A stretch of DNA of 64,000 nucleotides from Collinsella sp. (GTDB lineage: Bacteria > Actinomycetota > Coriobacteriia > Coriobacteriales > Coriobacteriaceae): positions 186,001-250,000 of the forward strand of contig JAUMOL010000007.1 of assembly GCA_031295385.1 (NCBI GenBank), read 5' to 3'. The position numbers and the translations under genes are program-made. The notes beneath the pieces were generated by a model, which did not search any database, was not told the origin of the DNA, and saw nothing but the letters and a program-made list of their open reading frames with translations. Shown one piece after another: positions 8,464 to 18,193 of this stretch (positions are counted from its first letter, which is position 1; each line of letters begins with the position of its first letter).

Positions 8464-9008
8464 TGGATGCCCGCGAGCGTCGCCGTGCCATCATGGGCGT
8501 GCTCGAGGGGGCTACGGAGCCCGTTTCGGGCAGCGCGCTTGCTCGCGAGGTGGGTGTGAGCCGCCAGATTGTCGTGCAAGACATCGCCCTGCTGCGCGCC
8601 GATGGGCACGATATCGTGGCGACCAACCGTGGTTATGTGCTGCAGGAGGCCCCCAGCAGCCCCGCCGTGCCCACGCGCTTGGTCAAGGTTCGCCACAGCG
8701 TGGAGCAGGCAGGTGATGAGCTCACGAGTATCGTCGACGTGGGTGGTGCCGTGCTCAATGTAATCGTCAACCACCGCGTGTATGGCAAGATCACAGCCGA
8801 TCTGGACATTCGCAACCGTCGCGATGTTGAGCGCTACCTGCACGATATCGAGAGCGGCAAGAGCTTTCCACTACTAACGGTGACGAGCGGCTATCACTTC
8901 CATCGCATTGCGGCGGAGGACGAACAGACCCTCGACGAGATCGAGGCGATGCTCAAGGAAAAAGGCTACCTAGCAGACCTGATGCCCTACGAAGACGATT
9001 TGTCCTAG
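8463..9008 (+). CDS. niaR: Niacin-responsive repressor NiaR (YrxA type, HTH + 3H domain)
   Basis: NiaR represses NAD biosynthesis or niacin uptake genes when nicotinate is available. The 181-residue protein has an N-terminal HTH_11 winged helix (about 1-60, GSALAREVGVSRQIVVQDIALL) and a 3H domain. The domain's name-giving histidines are visible in VRHSVEQ, NHRVYG and YHFHRI. It sits as the last gene of the operon it should control, overlapping nadC by one base, and the strong palindrome at 5056-5099 is its likely target. The gene is followed by a hairpin repeat and a strong terminator. Confidence 0.93.
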   Translation: MDARERRRAIMGVLEGATEPVSGSALAREVGVSRQIVVQDIALLRADGHDIVATNRGYVLQEAPSSPAVPTRLVKVRHSVEQAGDELTSIVDVGGAVLNVIVNHRVYGKITADLDIRNRRDVERYLHDIESGKSFPLLTVTSGYHFHRIAAEDEQTLDEIEAMLKEKGYLADLMPYEDDLS

Positions 9009-9025
9009 TCGACGCCGCATCTATA

Positions 9026-9092
9026 AGTTGCGGTGAAATAGTTCCTAAAATCGGCATCCAAGACATAAAACAGGAACTATTCCACCGCAACT
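9026..9092. repeat. Intergenic hairpin repeat, family A, copy 1
   Basis: Arms at 9026-9046 and 9072-9092 match at 20 of 21 positions around a 25-base loop. The arm begins AGTTGCGGTGAAATAG and continues TTCCT. It starts 17 bases after the niaR stop. Three more copies lie at 22239, 34527 and 60096. Confidence 0.85.
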
Positions 9093-9130
9093 GCCAAGGG
9101 TCCCGCTCCAAATTAGCTGCCCACACATGC

Positions 9131-9168
9131 AAAAGGAGGCCTCCGCGGCGATGCGGAGGCCTCCTTTT
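9131..9168. terminator. Bidirectional rho-independent terminator between niaR and ferredoxin
   Basis: A perfect 16-bp stem (AAAAGGAGGCCTCCGC and its complement) with a 6-base loop runs from 9131 to 9168, followed by T residues on the plus strand and preceded by A residues. It serves both the nad operon and the oppositely oriented ferredoxin gene. Confidence 0.92.
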
Positions 9169-9209
9169 TTGTGCACGGTGTACTTTTGAGTGTGCAAGTG
9201 GGGGAGTTG

Positions 9210-9395
9210 TTACTCCTCGACGACCTCGGTGATCGCGCCAGCGGGGCAAGCGTCCTGGCAAGCGCCACAGGCGACGCAGGAGTCCTCGTCAGCGACGGTA
9301 GCGACGTCCTGGAGCTCCAGAACGCCAGCGGGGCAGGAGTCGACGCAAACGCCACAAGCGATGCACTCGTCGGCATCAATTACGGGATGAGCCAT
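9210..9395 (-). CDS. Small 2[4Fe-4S] ferredoxin
   Basis: This 61-residue clostridial-type ferredoxin carries low-potential electrons in the cytoplasm. Two CxxCxxCxxxCP motifs are plain: CIACGVCVDSCPAG near residue 11 and CVACGACQDACPAG near residue 42, arranged as a pseudo-symmetric repeat. The start is ATG 9395 behind AGAGG; a longer upstream frame adds nothing family-like. It is monocistronic. A likely partner is the pyruvate:ferredoxin oxidoreductase at the far end of the window (established role of the family, not shown by linkage). Confidence 0.95.
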   Translation of the reverse strand: MAHPVIDADECIACGVCVDSCPAGVLELQDVATVADEDSCVACGACQDACPAGAITEVVEE

Positions 9396-9645
9396 GGTAG
9401 TTTCCTCTCTGTTGACCGACGCTACAGACGATGCGCGCCGGTTTGATTCGGGCAAAAACATACCACGGGAGCGACCGTTTGCAATACCCTCTGGCCGGCA
9501 TCTTCATACCGTTCGCCGAGTATGCCAAGGTTTACTAAAAAACGTGCAGGTGGGGCCGTTGAGCTGCGTAAATGTTAGCTAAAGGTGACTTGAAATATTG
9601 AGCTATTGAGCGCGCCTGCGGAAAGGGCATCCCGTTATTTGGCCG

Positions 9646-9789
9646 AAAAACGGGTCGCAGTTTCCGGTTGGGCCCGCTAGCGGAAACTGCGACCCGGTAT
9701 CAGCTCTCAAAACGGGATACGGTTTCCGGTTGAGCCTTCAGACGGAAACTGCGACCCGGAATCCACGCTCAAACCGGGACGAGCTTTCC
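9646..9789. repeat. Tandem 62-base repeat of GC-rich hairpins upstream of dnaK
   Basis: Two full units begin at 9646 and 9708, and a partial third begins at 9770. Each full unit forms a hairpin. In unit 1, CGGGTCGCAGTTTCCG (9651-9666) pairs perfectly with 9681-9696 around a 14-base loop. Unit 2 (9713-9758) has the same arms with a few changes. This is the main content of the 657-base gap 9396-10052, along with the dnaK promoter. It is not CRISPR-like: there are only two units and the repeats are themselves palindromic. Confidence 0.8.
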
Positions 9790-9916
9790 ACAAGGCAGCC
9801 CCAGGCGCCCCCGGACCCAAACCTCAGCCATCTCTACATAGATCTCGATAGATTTGCCGAGAACTCAATCAGCGCATCTACCTGCGCATTTAAGAACCTA
9901 AACTCTCAGCAATAAG

Positions 9917-9943
9917 AAATCTTATATGAATTGACTTAGATTT
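9917..9943 (+). promoter_or_regulatory. Candidate heat-shock operator/promoter of dnaK, shared with clpB
   Basis: AAATCTTATAT (9917-9927), five variable bases, then GACTTAGATTT (9933-9943). The identical pair of 11-mers with the same 5-base spacing occurs upstream of clpB at 19144-19170 and I saw it nowhere else in the window. The outer parts form an inverted repeat AAATCT/AGATTT. HspR, encoded at 13935, is the likely binder (inference). The sequence only weakly resembles the published actinobacterial HAIR half-site CTTGAGT. Confidence 0.6.
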
Positions 9944-10052
9944 TGTATATTCCGGCCCATAAGGGGATACACTACATCCTGAAAGACAAGCCGAAACACC
10001 GCGCGGCAGACCGCCGAGTCGGTGCAAACGCACAAGAGAGAGGGAATTTCTA

Positions 10053-11945
<1,893 letters not shown>

Positions 11946-11947
11946 TC

Positions 11948-12790
11948 ATGTCCGCCCGTAAAGCTCGCACGGAGGCGGCTGCCGCTGGCGCCGCCCCCGT
12001 TGACTCTGAGGAGAAGGACGTGAAGATTCCCGTAGAGGCCGTCGACGATACCGAGGCCAACGAGGCCCCGGCCGCCGAGGCTGCCGAGAACCAGGTAGAG
12101 GATTCCAACAAGGAGGCGACGATGACCGAGGACGAGATGGTGGAAGCCGCTATCCGCGCCGGTGAGGAAGCCGCCGACAACGACTTTAAGCTCAAGTTCG
12201 AGCAGGCTCAGAAGGAGCTTGCCGACGTGCGCAATGAGCTCGATGCTGCGGCAGAGGCTCAGAAGGCCGCCGAGGACAAGGCAAAGGACGCCACCGAGCG
12301 CACTGCCCGTCTGCAGGCCGACTGGGAGAACTTCCGTCGCCGCACTGCCAACGAGCGCATCGCCGAGCGCGAGCGCGCGACCGAGAAGCTCGTCACCGCG
12401 CTGCTGCCGGTGGTTGACGATATCGAGCGTGCGATCGACCATGCCCGTAGCCAGGAGCTTTCCGACGATTTTAAGCAGTTCGTCGATGGCGTTGACGCGG
12501 TGCATGCCAAGCTGCTCGATGTGTTTGCGCACGAGGGCGTTGAGCCCATCGACCCCAAGGGCGAGGCGTTCGATCCGCTCGAGCACCAGGCTGTGGGTCG
12601 TGTCGAGGACGCATCGCAGTACGACGAGACCGTCAACGACGTGTACCAGAAGGGCTACCGCATGGCGGACCGCATCCTGCGCTCCGCGATGGTGACGGTG
12701 ACCTACGGTGGCGATAAGCGCCCCGCACCGGAGCCCGAAGCGGCGCCCGAGGATGCCGCGGCCGATACGGCCGAGAGCACCGAGGAGTAA
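11948..12790 (+). CDS. grpE: Nucleotide exchange factor GrpE
   Basis: GrpE releases ADP from DnaK. The product has 280 residues, longer than typical GrpE (about 200) because of an acidic, Ala/Glu-rich and disordered N-terminus of roughly 70 residues and an acidic tail after residue 255. The core has a long coiled-coil (about 75-125), then ERTARLQADWENFRRR and the beta domain HQAVGRVEDASQYDETV with VYQKGYRMADRILRSAMVTV, the family signature. It starts two bases after the dnaK stop. An internal ATG at 12122 (MTEDEMVEAA) is a possible alternative start. Confidence 0.95.
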   Translation: MSARKARTEAAAAGAAPVDSEEKDVKIPVEAVDDTEANEAPAAEAAENQVEDSNKEATMTEDEMVEAAIRAGEEAADNDFKLKFEQAQKELADVRNELDAAAEAQKAAEDKAKDATERTARLQADWENFRRRTANERIAERERATEKLVTALLPVVDDIERAIDHARSQELSDDFKQFVDGVDAVHAKLLDVFAHEGVEPIDPKGEAFDPLEHQAVGRVEDASQYDETVNDVYQKGYRMADRILRSAMVTVTYGGDKRPAPEPEAAPEDAAADTAESTEE

Positions 12791-12795
12791 TTGAG

Positions 12796-12827
12796 AAGGG
12801 CCCCGGGGCAACACCCGGGGCCCTTTC
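12796..12827 (+). terminator. Hairpin between grpE and dnaJ
   Basis: A GC-rich stem AAGGGCCCCGGG pairs with CCCGGGGCCCTT around a short loop and is followed by TTTCT. It starts six bases after the grpE stop. It looks like a terminator or attenuator that would lower dnaJ-hspR expression relative to dnaK-grpE. Confidence 0.75.
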
Positions 12828-12897
12828 TGGCCTAGTGCCACATGAAAGCATGAGCCGCCGCCCGCTGGACGGCGGATGTAACAGGAGAGGAGCTACG

Positions 12898-13863
12898 ATG
12901 GCTGCAGGCAAAACCTTCTATGACATCCTGGGCGTATCCAAGAGCGCCTCCGACAAAGAGATCAAGAGCGCGTTTCGCAAGCTCGCGCAAAAATATCACC
13001 CCGATGCCGGCGGCGACGAGGCCAAGTTTAAGGAGATTAGCGAGGCCTACGAGACGCTTTCGGACGAGAAGAAGCGCAAAGAGTACGACCAGATGCTCAT
13101 GTTCGGCGGCATGCCGGGCGCGGGCGGCGCGTATAGCGGTGGCTACGGCGCCGGTGCCGGCGCGAGCGGTTGGGGCGATATCTTCGACAGCATCTTTAGC
13201 GGCAACGGCGCCTGGGGCAGCGACTGGCGCTCGGGCTTTGCCGGTGCCGCGGGTGCTGCCGGTGCGGGCGCGGGCCGCAACCGCGCACGCAAGGGCGGCG
13301 ACCTGTCGCTGACTGTCGACGTAACGGCCGAGGACGCGTTCCGCGGCGTGACGCACAAGGTCACCTACCGCATTCCCTCGACGGGCGAGCAGCAGACCAT
13401 CACGGTCTCGGTGCCCGCGGGCGCGGTCGACGGCGGCAAATTGCGCTACAAGCGCCGTGGCGAGTACGGCGTTGCCGGAGGCGAGCGCGGCGACCTGGTC
13501 GTGACCACACATGTGGAGGAGCATCCGCTGTTTAAGCGCAAGGGTGCCGATGTGACCATGGAGGTGCCGATCTCGGTCTATGAGGCGGCGCTCGGCTGCA
13601 CGGTGGATGTGCCCACGCCCGGCGGCGCGACGGTTCGTCTGAAGGTGCCCGCTGGCACCCAGACGGGCAAGAAGTTCCGCTTTAAGGAGATGGGTGCGCC
13701 CGACGTTAAGCATCGCGGCCGCACGGGTGCGCTTCTCGTCGAGATCAAGGTGCAGGTTCCCTCGAACCTGTCCGACGATGAGCGCGATGCCATGACCAAG
13801 CTGCGCGAGGCCGACGCGCGCGATTATCGCGAGAAGGTCAACCGTTACAAGGCGACGTTCTAG
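12898..13863 (+). CDS. dnaJ: DnaJ/CbpA-type co-chaperone without zinc finger
   Basis: This J-domain protein stimulates DnaK ATPase. It has 321 residues from ATG 12898 (AGGAGAGGAG upstream). The J domain covers 5-65 with the HPD motif in KYHPDAGG, and a Gly-rich segment covers about 75-140. The two C-terminal substrate-binding beta domains contain ISVYEAALGCTVDVPTPGG and FRFKEMGAPDVKHRGRTGAL. There is no CxxCxGxG zinc finger, so it is a type II (CbpA-like) J protein even though it occupies the dnaJ position in the dnaK cluster. A canonical zinc-finger DnaJ may be elsewhere in the genome. Confidence 0.93.
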   Translation: MAAGKTFYDILGVSKSASDKEIKSAFRKLAQKYHPDAGGDEAKFKEISEAYETLSDEKKRKEYDQMLMFGGMPGAGGAYSGGYGAGAGASGWGDIFDSIFSGNGAWGSDWRSGFAGAAGAAGAGAGRNRARKGGDLSLTVDVTAEDAFRGVTHKVTYRIPSTGEQQTITVSVPAGAVDGGKLRYKRRGEYGVAGGERGDLVVTTHVEEHPLFKRKGADVTMEVPISVYEAALGCTVDVPTPGGATVRLKVPAGTQTGKKFRFKEMGAPDVKHRGRTGALLVEIKVQVPSNLSDDERDAMTKLREADARDYREKVNRYKATF

Positions 13864-13934
13864 GGCGGTCGTGGCGCACGGGCTGGCCGCAGGCTTATGA
13901 TGGACGATAACGAGACGGAAAGGGGTCAGGTAGC

Positions 13935-14351
13935 ATGGCCGAGGACAATAGGAACAAACCGCTGTACATGATCAGCGTGGCGGCCGAGCTGACCGGCATG
14001 CATCCGCAGACTCTGCGCGTCTACGAGTCCAAGGGCCTGGTGAACCCCCAGCGCTCGGGCGGCAACACGCGTCTGTATTCGCGTGCCGATATCGAGCGCC
14101 TGGAGCTCATCAACCAGCTGACCGACGAGGGCATCAACCTTGCCGGCGTGGTGCGCATCCTCGATATGAAGGAGCGTGCCGAGGAGCGCGAGCGCGAGAA
14201 CGAAAAACTCCGTGCCCGCGTGCGCCAGCTCGAGGACGAGCTGCACGAGTACAAGATGCAGAAGAAGATCACCGCCCTGGCCCCGCGCGACGGCTCAGTC
14301 AACCCCGAGCAAGTCATGCGCAAGCTTTTGGGCGCAGGCGGGGATCTCTAG
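13935..14351 (+). CDS. hspR: Heat-shock repressor HspR (MerR family)
   Basis: HspR represses the dnaK operon and clpB in actinobacteria, with DnaK as co-repressor. The 138-residue protein has a MerR-type winged helix at 10-80: YMISVAAELTGMHPQTLRVY, then ESKGLVNPQRSGGNTRLYS, the classical HspR signature. A coiled coil follows at about 85-115. It lies 71 bases after dnaJ with its own ribosome site (AGGGGTCAGG). Together with the shared motifs at dnaK and clpB it probably closes an autoregulatory loop (family knowledge plus inference). Confidence 0.95.
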   Translation: MAEDNRNKPLYMISVAAELTGMHPQTLRVYESKGLVNPQRSGGNTRLYSRADIERLELINQLTDEGINLAGVVRILDMKERAEERERENEKLRARVRQLEDELHEYKMQKKITALAPRDGSVNPEQVMRKLLGAGGDL

Positions 14352-14379
14352 GTTACGCCGTTCTGCCGAACGGCGTAAC
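14352..14379 (+). terminator. Perfect 11-bp hairpin right after hspR
   Basis: GTTACGCCGTT and AACGGCGTAAC flank a 6-base loop and begin immediately after the hspR stop codon. There is no T-run, so it may act as an mRNA 3' stabiliser ahead of the larger hairpin that follows. Confidence 0.6.
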
Positions 14380-14392
14380 GGCTCGACGCTGC

Positions 14393-14492
14393 GCGACGTC
14401 CAGAGCGACAATTTGTCATTCAAAAGGCAAGGCATGACCAGAAGGTCTATGCCTTGCCTTTTTCATGCCAACTTGTTCGCTCTGGACGTCGC
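14393..14492 (+). terminator. Nested double hairpin (inner rho-independent terminator) after hspR
   Basis: The outer arms 14393-14411 and 14473-14492 are complementary over 19 bases with one bulge. Inside them lies a terminator-like hairpin, 14422-14439 pairing with 14444-14462, ending in a run of T. With the hairpin at 14352 and the family D fragment at 14549, this is all that the 399-base gap before the hydratase gene holds, apart from the promoter of that gene, which I could not place. Confidence 0.8.
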
Positions 14493-14548
14493 TCGCTGTC
14501 CGTCCTCTACCTGCGGCGTTGCCTTGCTCCGGATGCGGTAGTCGTTGG

Positions 14549-14580
14549 TAGTCATTGGGGACGTTCTTAAATGACTAGTC
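14549..14580. repeat. Intergenic repeat, family D, partial copy
   Basis: The stretch from TAGTCATTGGGG to ATGACTAGTC matches, with few changes, the left arm and loop of the complete hairpin at 30860-30916. The right arm is missing or decayed here. Confidence 0.65.
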
Positions 14581-14750
14581 GAAAGGGACACTCTTGCACT
14601 AAATCTGCCGGCCCTCGTCGGGTTCATCCTTTACTTTACCGAGATAAAGTGAACGTGTAGATTCGTAACCCACTCGCAACCGTTCTATGGCACGATATTG
14701 AACGAATGTATGCTATGCGCCCGAGCCTTTCGGGCAGAGTGGGAGACAGT

Positions 14751-17051
14751 ATGGTTAAGCTGTACGAGGACGGCATCTACCTGCGCGGCGGCAGCGAGGT
14801 TGTGCCTGTGGCCGAGGCTGCCGAGCGCGGTATTACGCAGACGCCCGAGGACGCCAAGCGCGGCACCATCGCGTATTCGATCCTTCAAGCACACAACACG
14901 TCCGGCGACCCCGTGGCGCTCAAGATTCGCTTCGACGCCATGGCGAGCCACGACATCACCTTTGTCGGCATCATCCAGACGGCGCGCGCCTCGGGCATGG
15001 AACAGTTCCCACTGCCCTACGTGCTCACCAACTGCCATAACTCGCTGTGCGCCGTGGGCGGCACCATCAACGAGGACGACCACGTCTTTGGCCTCTCGGC
15101 TGCCAAGAAGTACGGCGGCATCTTCGTTCCGCCGCACATCGCCGTCATCCACTCCTTTATGCGTGAGAACTTCGCGGGCTGCGGCAAGATGATCCTGGGC
15201 TCCGACTCGCACACCCGCTACGGCGCCCTGGGTACCATGGCCGTGGGCGAGGGTGGTGGCGAGCTGGCAAAGCAGCTGCTGCGCGACACCTACGATGTCG
15301 CCTATCCCGGCGTCGTGGCCATCTACCTCACGGGCGCCCCGCGCCCCGGCGTTGGCCCGCACGATGTGGCGCTCGCCATCATCCGTGCCGTCTTTGCCAA
15401 GGGTTACGTCAAGAACAAAGTCATGGAGTTCGTGGGCCCCGGCATCGCGAGCATGACGACCGACTACCGCAACGGCGTTGACGTCATGACCACCGAGACC
15501 ACCTGCCTGTCGAGCATCTGGGCTACCGACGAGGATACGCACGCGTTTTTGACCATGCACGGCCGCGGCGACGACTACCGCGAACTCAAGCCCGCCGATG
15601 TCGCCTACTACGACGGCTGCGTCGAGGTCGACCTGTCGAGCATCAAGCCCATGATCGCGCTGCCGTTCCATCCTTCCAACGGCTTTGAGATCGACGAGCT
15701 CAACGAGAACCTCGAGGACATCCTGCACGAGGTGGAACTCGAGGCCGCCAAGATCGGCGAGGGCAAGACGCACTTTAGCCTGCTCGACAAGATCGTCGAC
15801 GGTAAGCTGCACGTGCAGCAGGGCGTCATCGCCGGCTGCTCGGGCGGCAATTACGATTCCGTGGTCCAGGCTGCTCGCGTGCTCAAGGGTGCCAACACCG
15901 GCTGCGGCGAGTTCTCGCTGTCGGTCTATCCCACGAGCCAGCCCGTGGCGCTCGAGCTTACGCGCCGCGGCTATATCTACGACCTCATGGAGGCCGGTGC
16001 GATCGTTCGCACGGCGTTCTGCGGCCCGTGCTTCGGCGCCGGCGACACGCCTGCCAACAACGGCCTGTCCATCCGCCACACCACGCGCAATTTCCCCAAC
16101 CGCGAGGGTTCCAAGCCGGGTAATGGCCAGCTGAGCGCCGTGGCCCTGATGGATGCCCGCTCCATTGCGGCGACAGCTGCCAACGGCGGCGTCCTGACGT
16201 CGGCGACCGACCTGCCCGAAGACACTTGGGACGAGGCCTGCGAGTACACCTTTGACGATGCACCGTACAAGAAGCGCGTGTACTGGGGCTTTGGCAAGGC
16301 GGAGCCTGCCGACGAGCTGGTCGAAGGCCCCAACATCAAGCCGTGGCCCGCGATGGAGCCCCTCGGCGACGACATCCTGCTCAAGGTGTGCTCCAAGATC
16401 ATGGACCCGGTTACCACGACCGACGAGCTCATTCCCTCGGGCGAGACGAGCTCCTTCCGCTCCAACCCGCTGGGTCTGGCCGAGTTTACGCTCAGCCGCC
16501 GCGATCCGGCCTACGTCGGTCGTTCCAAGGAGGTCGACGCCGTGGAGAAGCGTCGCGTGGCCGGCGAGGCCGCGGGCGACCTGGCGGCGCTCGATGCCGA
16601 ACTTGCCGGCGTGTTTGAGGCGCTGGCCGGCGCGGGTGTCGCGGCAGACGCCAAGGTGACCGAGTACGGCTCTATGCTCTATGCCAAGAAGCCCGGTGAC
16701 GGTTCTGCCCGCGAGCAGGCCGCGAGCTGTCAGCGCGTGATTGGCGGCTTGGCCAACATCGTCCACGAGTACGCCACCAAGCGCTATCGCTCCAACGTGA
16801 TGAACTGGGGCATGGTGCCCTTCCAGATGGAGGCCGAGCCCAACTTTGAGGTGGGCGATTATGTCTTCGTGCCGGGTATCCGTGCCGCGCTCGATGGCGA
16901 CCTGAAGGACATCGCCGCCTACGTGGTGCGTGCCGACGGTGCGGTCGAGCAGATTGAGCTCTACATTGCCGATATGACGGCCGAGGAGCGTGCCATCGTC
17001 AAGGCCGGCTGCCTGATCAACTACAACAAGTTCAAGGCCGCTGCCGAGTAA
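14751..17051 (+). CDS. Aconitase-family hydratase (YbhJ-like)
   Basis: This is a 766-residue iron-sulfur hydratase of the aconitase superfamily. The domain opens with LPYVLTNCHNSLCAVGG, continues with SDSHTRYGALGTMAVGEGGGE, and has the [4Fe-4S] ligand regions GCSGGNYDS and CGPCFGAGDTP. The C-terminal swivel domain carries RSNVMNWGMVPFQ. The architecture and length fit the YbhJ-type putative hydratases better than AcnA (about 890 residues) or AcnB. Whether it acts on citrate/isocitrate or another hydroxy acid cannot be told. The start at ATG 14751 gives MVKLYEDGIYLRGG; an upstream in-frame ATG at 14706 is less likely. Confidence 0.88.
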   Translation: MVKLYEDGIYLRGGSEVVPVAEAAERGITQTPEDAKRGTIAYSILQAHNTSGDPVALKIRFDAMASHDITFVGIIQTARASGMEQFPLPYVLTNCHNSLCAVGGTINEDDHVFGLSAAKKYGGIFVPPHIAVIHSFMRENFAGCGKMILGSDSHTRYGALGTMAVGEGGGELAKQLLRDTYDVAYPGVVAIYLTGAPRPGVGPHDVALAIIRAVFAKGYVKNKVMEFVGPGIASMTTDYRNGVDVMTTETTCLSSIWATDEDTHAFLTMHGRGDDYRELKPADVAYYDGCVEVDLSSIKPMIALPFHPSNGFEIDELNENLEDILHEVELEAAKIGEGKTHFSLLDKIVDGKLHVQQGVIAGCSGGNYDSVVQAARVLKGANTGCGEFSLSVYPTSQPVALELTRRGYIYDLMEAGAIVRTAFCGPCFGAGDTPANNGLSIRHTTRNFPNREGSKPGNGQLSAVALMDARSIAATAANGGVLTSATDLPEDTWDEACEYTFDDAPYKKRVYWGFGKAEPADELVEGPNIKPWPAMEPLGDDILLKVCSKIMDPVTTTDELIPSGETSSFRSNPLGLAEFTLSRRDPAYVGRSKEVDAVEKRRVAGEAAGDLAALDAELAGVFEALAGAGVAADAKVTEYGSMLYAKKPGDGSAREQAASCQRVIGGLANIVHEYATKRYRSNVMNWGMVPFQMEAEPNFEVGDYVFVPGIRAALDGDLKDIAAYVVRADGAVEQIELYIADMTAEERAIVKAGCLINYNKFKAAAE

Positions 17052-17066
17052 CGCACTTAATTGTCC

Positions 17067-17140
17067 GCCCGGGGCTTACCCTTTCCCGCCCGCTCACGCG
17101 CTTCGCGAGGGTCGCGTTCGGGAAAGGGTAAGCCCCGGGC
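17067..17140 (+). terminator. Perfect 22-bp inverted repeat after the hydratase gene
   Basis: Arms 17067-17088 and 17119-17140 are perfect complements, starting GCCCGGGGCTTACCC. The 30-base loop itself contains CGCGcttCGCG. It has no T-run. It may protect the 3' end of the mRNA or be an intergenic repeat; no second copy is in the window. Confidence 0.7.
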
Positions 17141-17196
17141 TACATTTCTGCGTTCTCGTTGGGTCTTGAGGGACGCTAAAAATAGACTTGCTTGAT

Positions 17197-17226
17197 GCCG
17201 CCTCTGTTGTCGGGGCGGCTTCTTTT
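17197..17226 (+). terminator. Rho-independent terminator downstream of the hydratase
   Basis: GCCGCC and GGCGGC form a short stem around an 11-base loop and are followed by TTCTTTTTG. It is the likely transcription end of the hydratase mRNA. Confidence 0.7.
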
Positions 17227-17231
17227 TGTCG

Positions 17232-17269
17232 AAAACCGCCACAAAGGGGGCAGACATCTTTGTGGTGGT
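17232..17269. repeat. Intergenic hairpin repeat, family B, copy 1
   Basis: AAAACCGCCACAAAG at 17232-17246 pairs with CTTTGTGGTGGT at 17258-17269. It is the most diverged of three copies (the others at 18101 and 18901) that bracket the two unknown membrane-anchored protein genes. Confidence 0.75.
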
Positions 17270-17323
17270 GGGGAACGAGCTCGATGTTGTTGTGATTGTT
17301 GAGCGGTATGTTAATGAGCGTCT

Positions 17324-17992
17324 CTACAGGATTTCATCTGGGCTGGCGGGCTTGGTTGTTTTGGGGATGCCGAGTTTGGATGACGCGAAATCGTCAACAT
17401 CGTCCTTGATTCCATCTTTGGTGTAGACGGTGACCGTATAGGTGCTGTGCCCGAATTCGCTCTTGTCGCGTGTCGCCCAGGCCTGCCAGTAGGCAGCCCC
17501 GTTTCGCCCTTTGATTGTTCCGACACGGCGGAGTTCTGTTCGCTTTAATTGCTGGTTGCTATAGATGGTTCGACCGGCCTCCTCGGTGAGCCCGCACTGT
17601 CCAAGCATCTTGTCGAGGACTTGGTTCATGTGGCGCTCATCGGTGTTTGGTGCGTAGTCGTAGGCGAGGGTGATGGAGTCGAGGGGCTGGTCGTCGATCA
17701 AATAATTCATCGTCTGAGGTTCAAGGCAGAAATAGGGGGAGCATCCGTCGACCTTGCCGAGCAACGGTAACTTGGACTGCCAACTTCCGGTGGGAATTGC
17801 ATATTCGTAGAACACGCCACGGCAGACAAAGGAGAGCGAGGTGGCACGCGAGCCGGCGTCGATCATCCCGCAAAGATCGAAGGGCGAGGCGATACCAAAA
17901 GAAAAGGGCGTGATGACGATAAGGAAGAGCATCACGATGGGTATGGCGAGAATGGCGATGACGTTGCGACCGGTGGAATGAGACGGCTTCAT
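17324..17992 (-). CDS. Membrane-anchored protein of unknown function
   Basis: The 222-residue protein starts at ATG 17992 behind GAGGAG. A single hydrophobic segment at about residues 10-35 (AILAIPIVMLFLIVITPFSF) should anchor it, with the remainder outside the cell. The outer part has several cysteines (DLCGM, SFVCRG, GCSPYFCLEP, GQCGL) that could form disulfides. I do not recognise the family. It lies between family B repeat copies 1 and 2 and is transcribed away from the similarly organised gene at 18194. Confidence 0.75.
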   Translation of the reverse strand: MKPSHSTGRNVIAILAIPIVMLFLIVITPFSFGIASPFDLCGMIDAGSRATSLSFVCRGVFYEYAIPTGSWQSKLPLLGKVDGCSPYFCLEPQTMNYLIDDQPLDSITLAYDYAPNTDERHMNQVLDKMLGQCGLTEEAGRTIYSNQQLKRTELRRVGTIKGRNGAAYWQAWATRDKSEFGHSTYTVTVYTKDGIKDDVDDFASSKLGIPKTTKPASPDEIL

Positions 17993-18100
17993 ATGCGCTC
18001 CTCGAGACAAAGATCTGTTGAGGATAGGCAGAAATGGATATGTTCAGAGAACAATTCAAGTTTAATCTCATGGCGCGAGATGGTCGACCGTTAGCGTCGA

Positions 18101-18137
18101 AAACCACCACAAAGGTGCCTGTCCCCTTTGTGGTGGT
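18101..18137. repeat. Intergenic hairpin repeat, family B, copy 2
   Basis: AAACCACCACAAAGG at 18101-18115 and CCTTTGTGGTGGT at 18125-18137 form a near-perfect stem with loop TGCCTGTCC. It is the same sequence, loop included, as copy 3 at 18901. Confidence 0.85.
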
Positions 18138-18193
18138 GGGGAGTGGACGGCTTCTTTTGGTGATAGTGTTAGCTGGAGGTATCATTAGGGCAC

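Noticed and set aside
9646..9789. CRISPR-like array
   Set aside because: There are only two full units with no unique spacers of constant size, and each unit is a palindrome. No cas genes are present.
14685..16766. 693-codon minus-strand frame over the hydratase, and similar long frames opposite dnaK, clpB, the PTS genes and the hybrid kinase
   Set aside because: They arise from GC-rich codon use on the coding strand; none shows a recognisable domain, and all are fully covered by well-supported genes.
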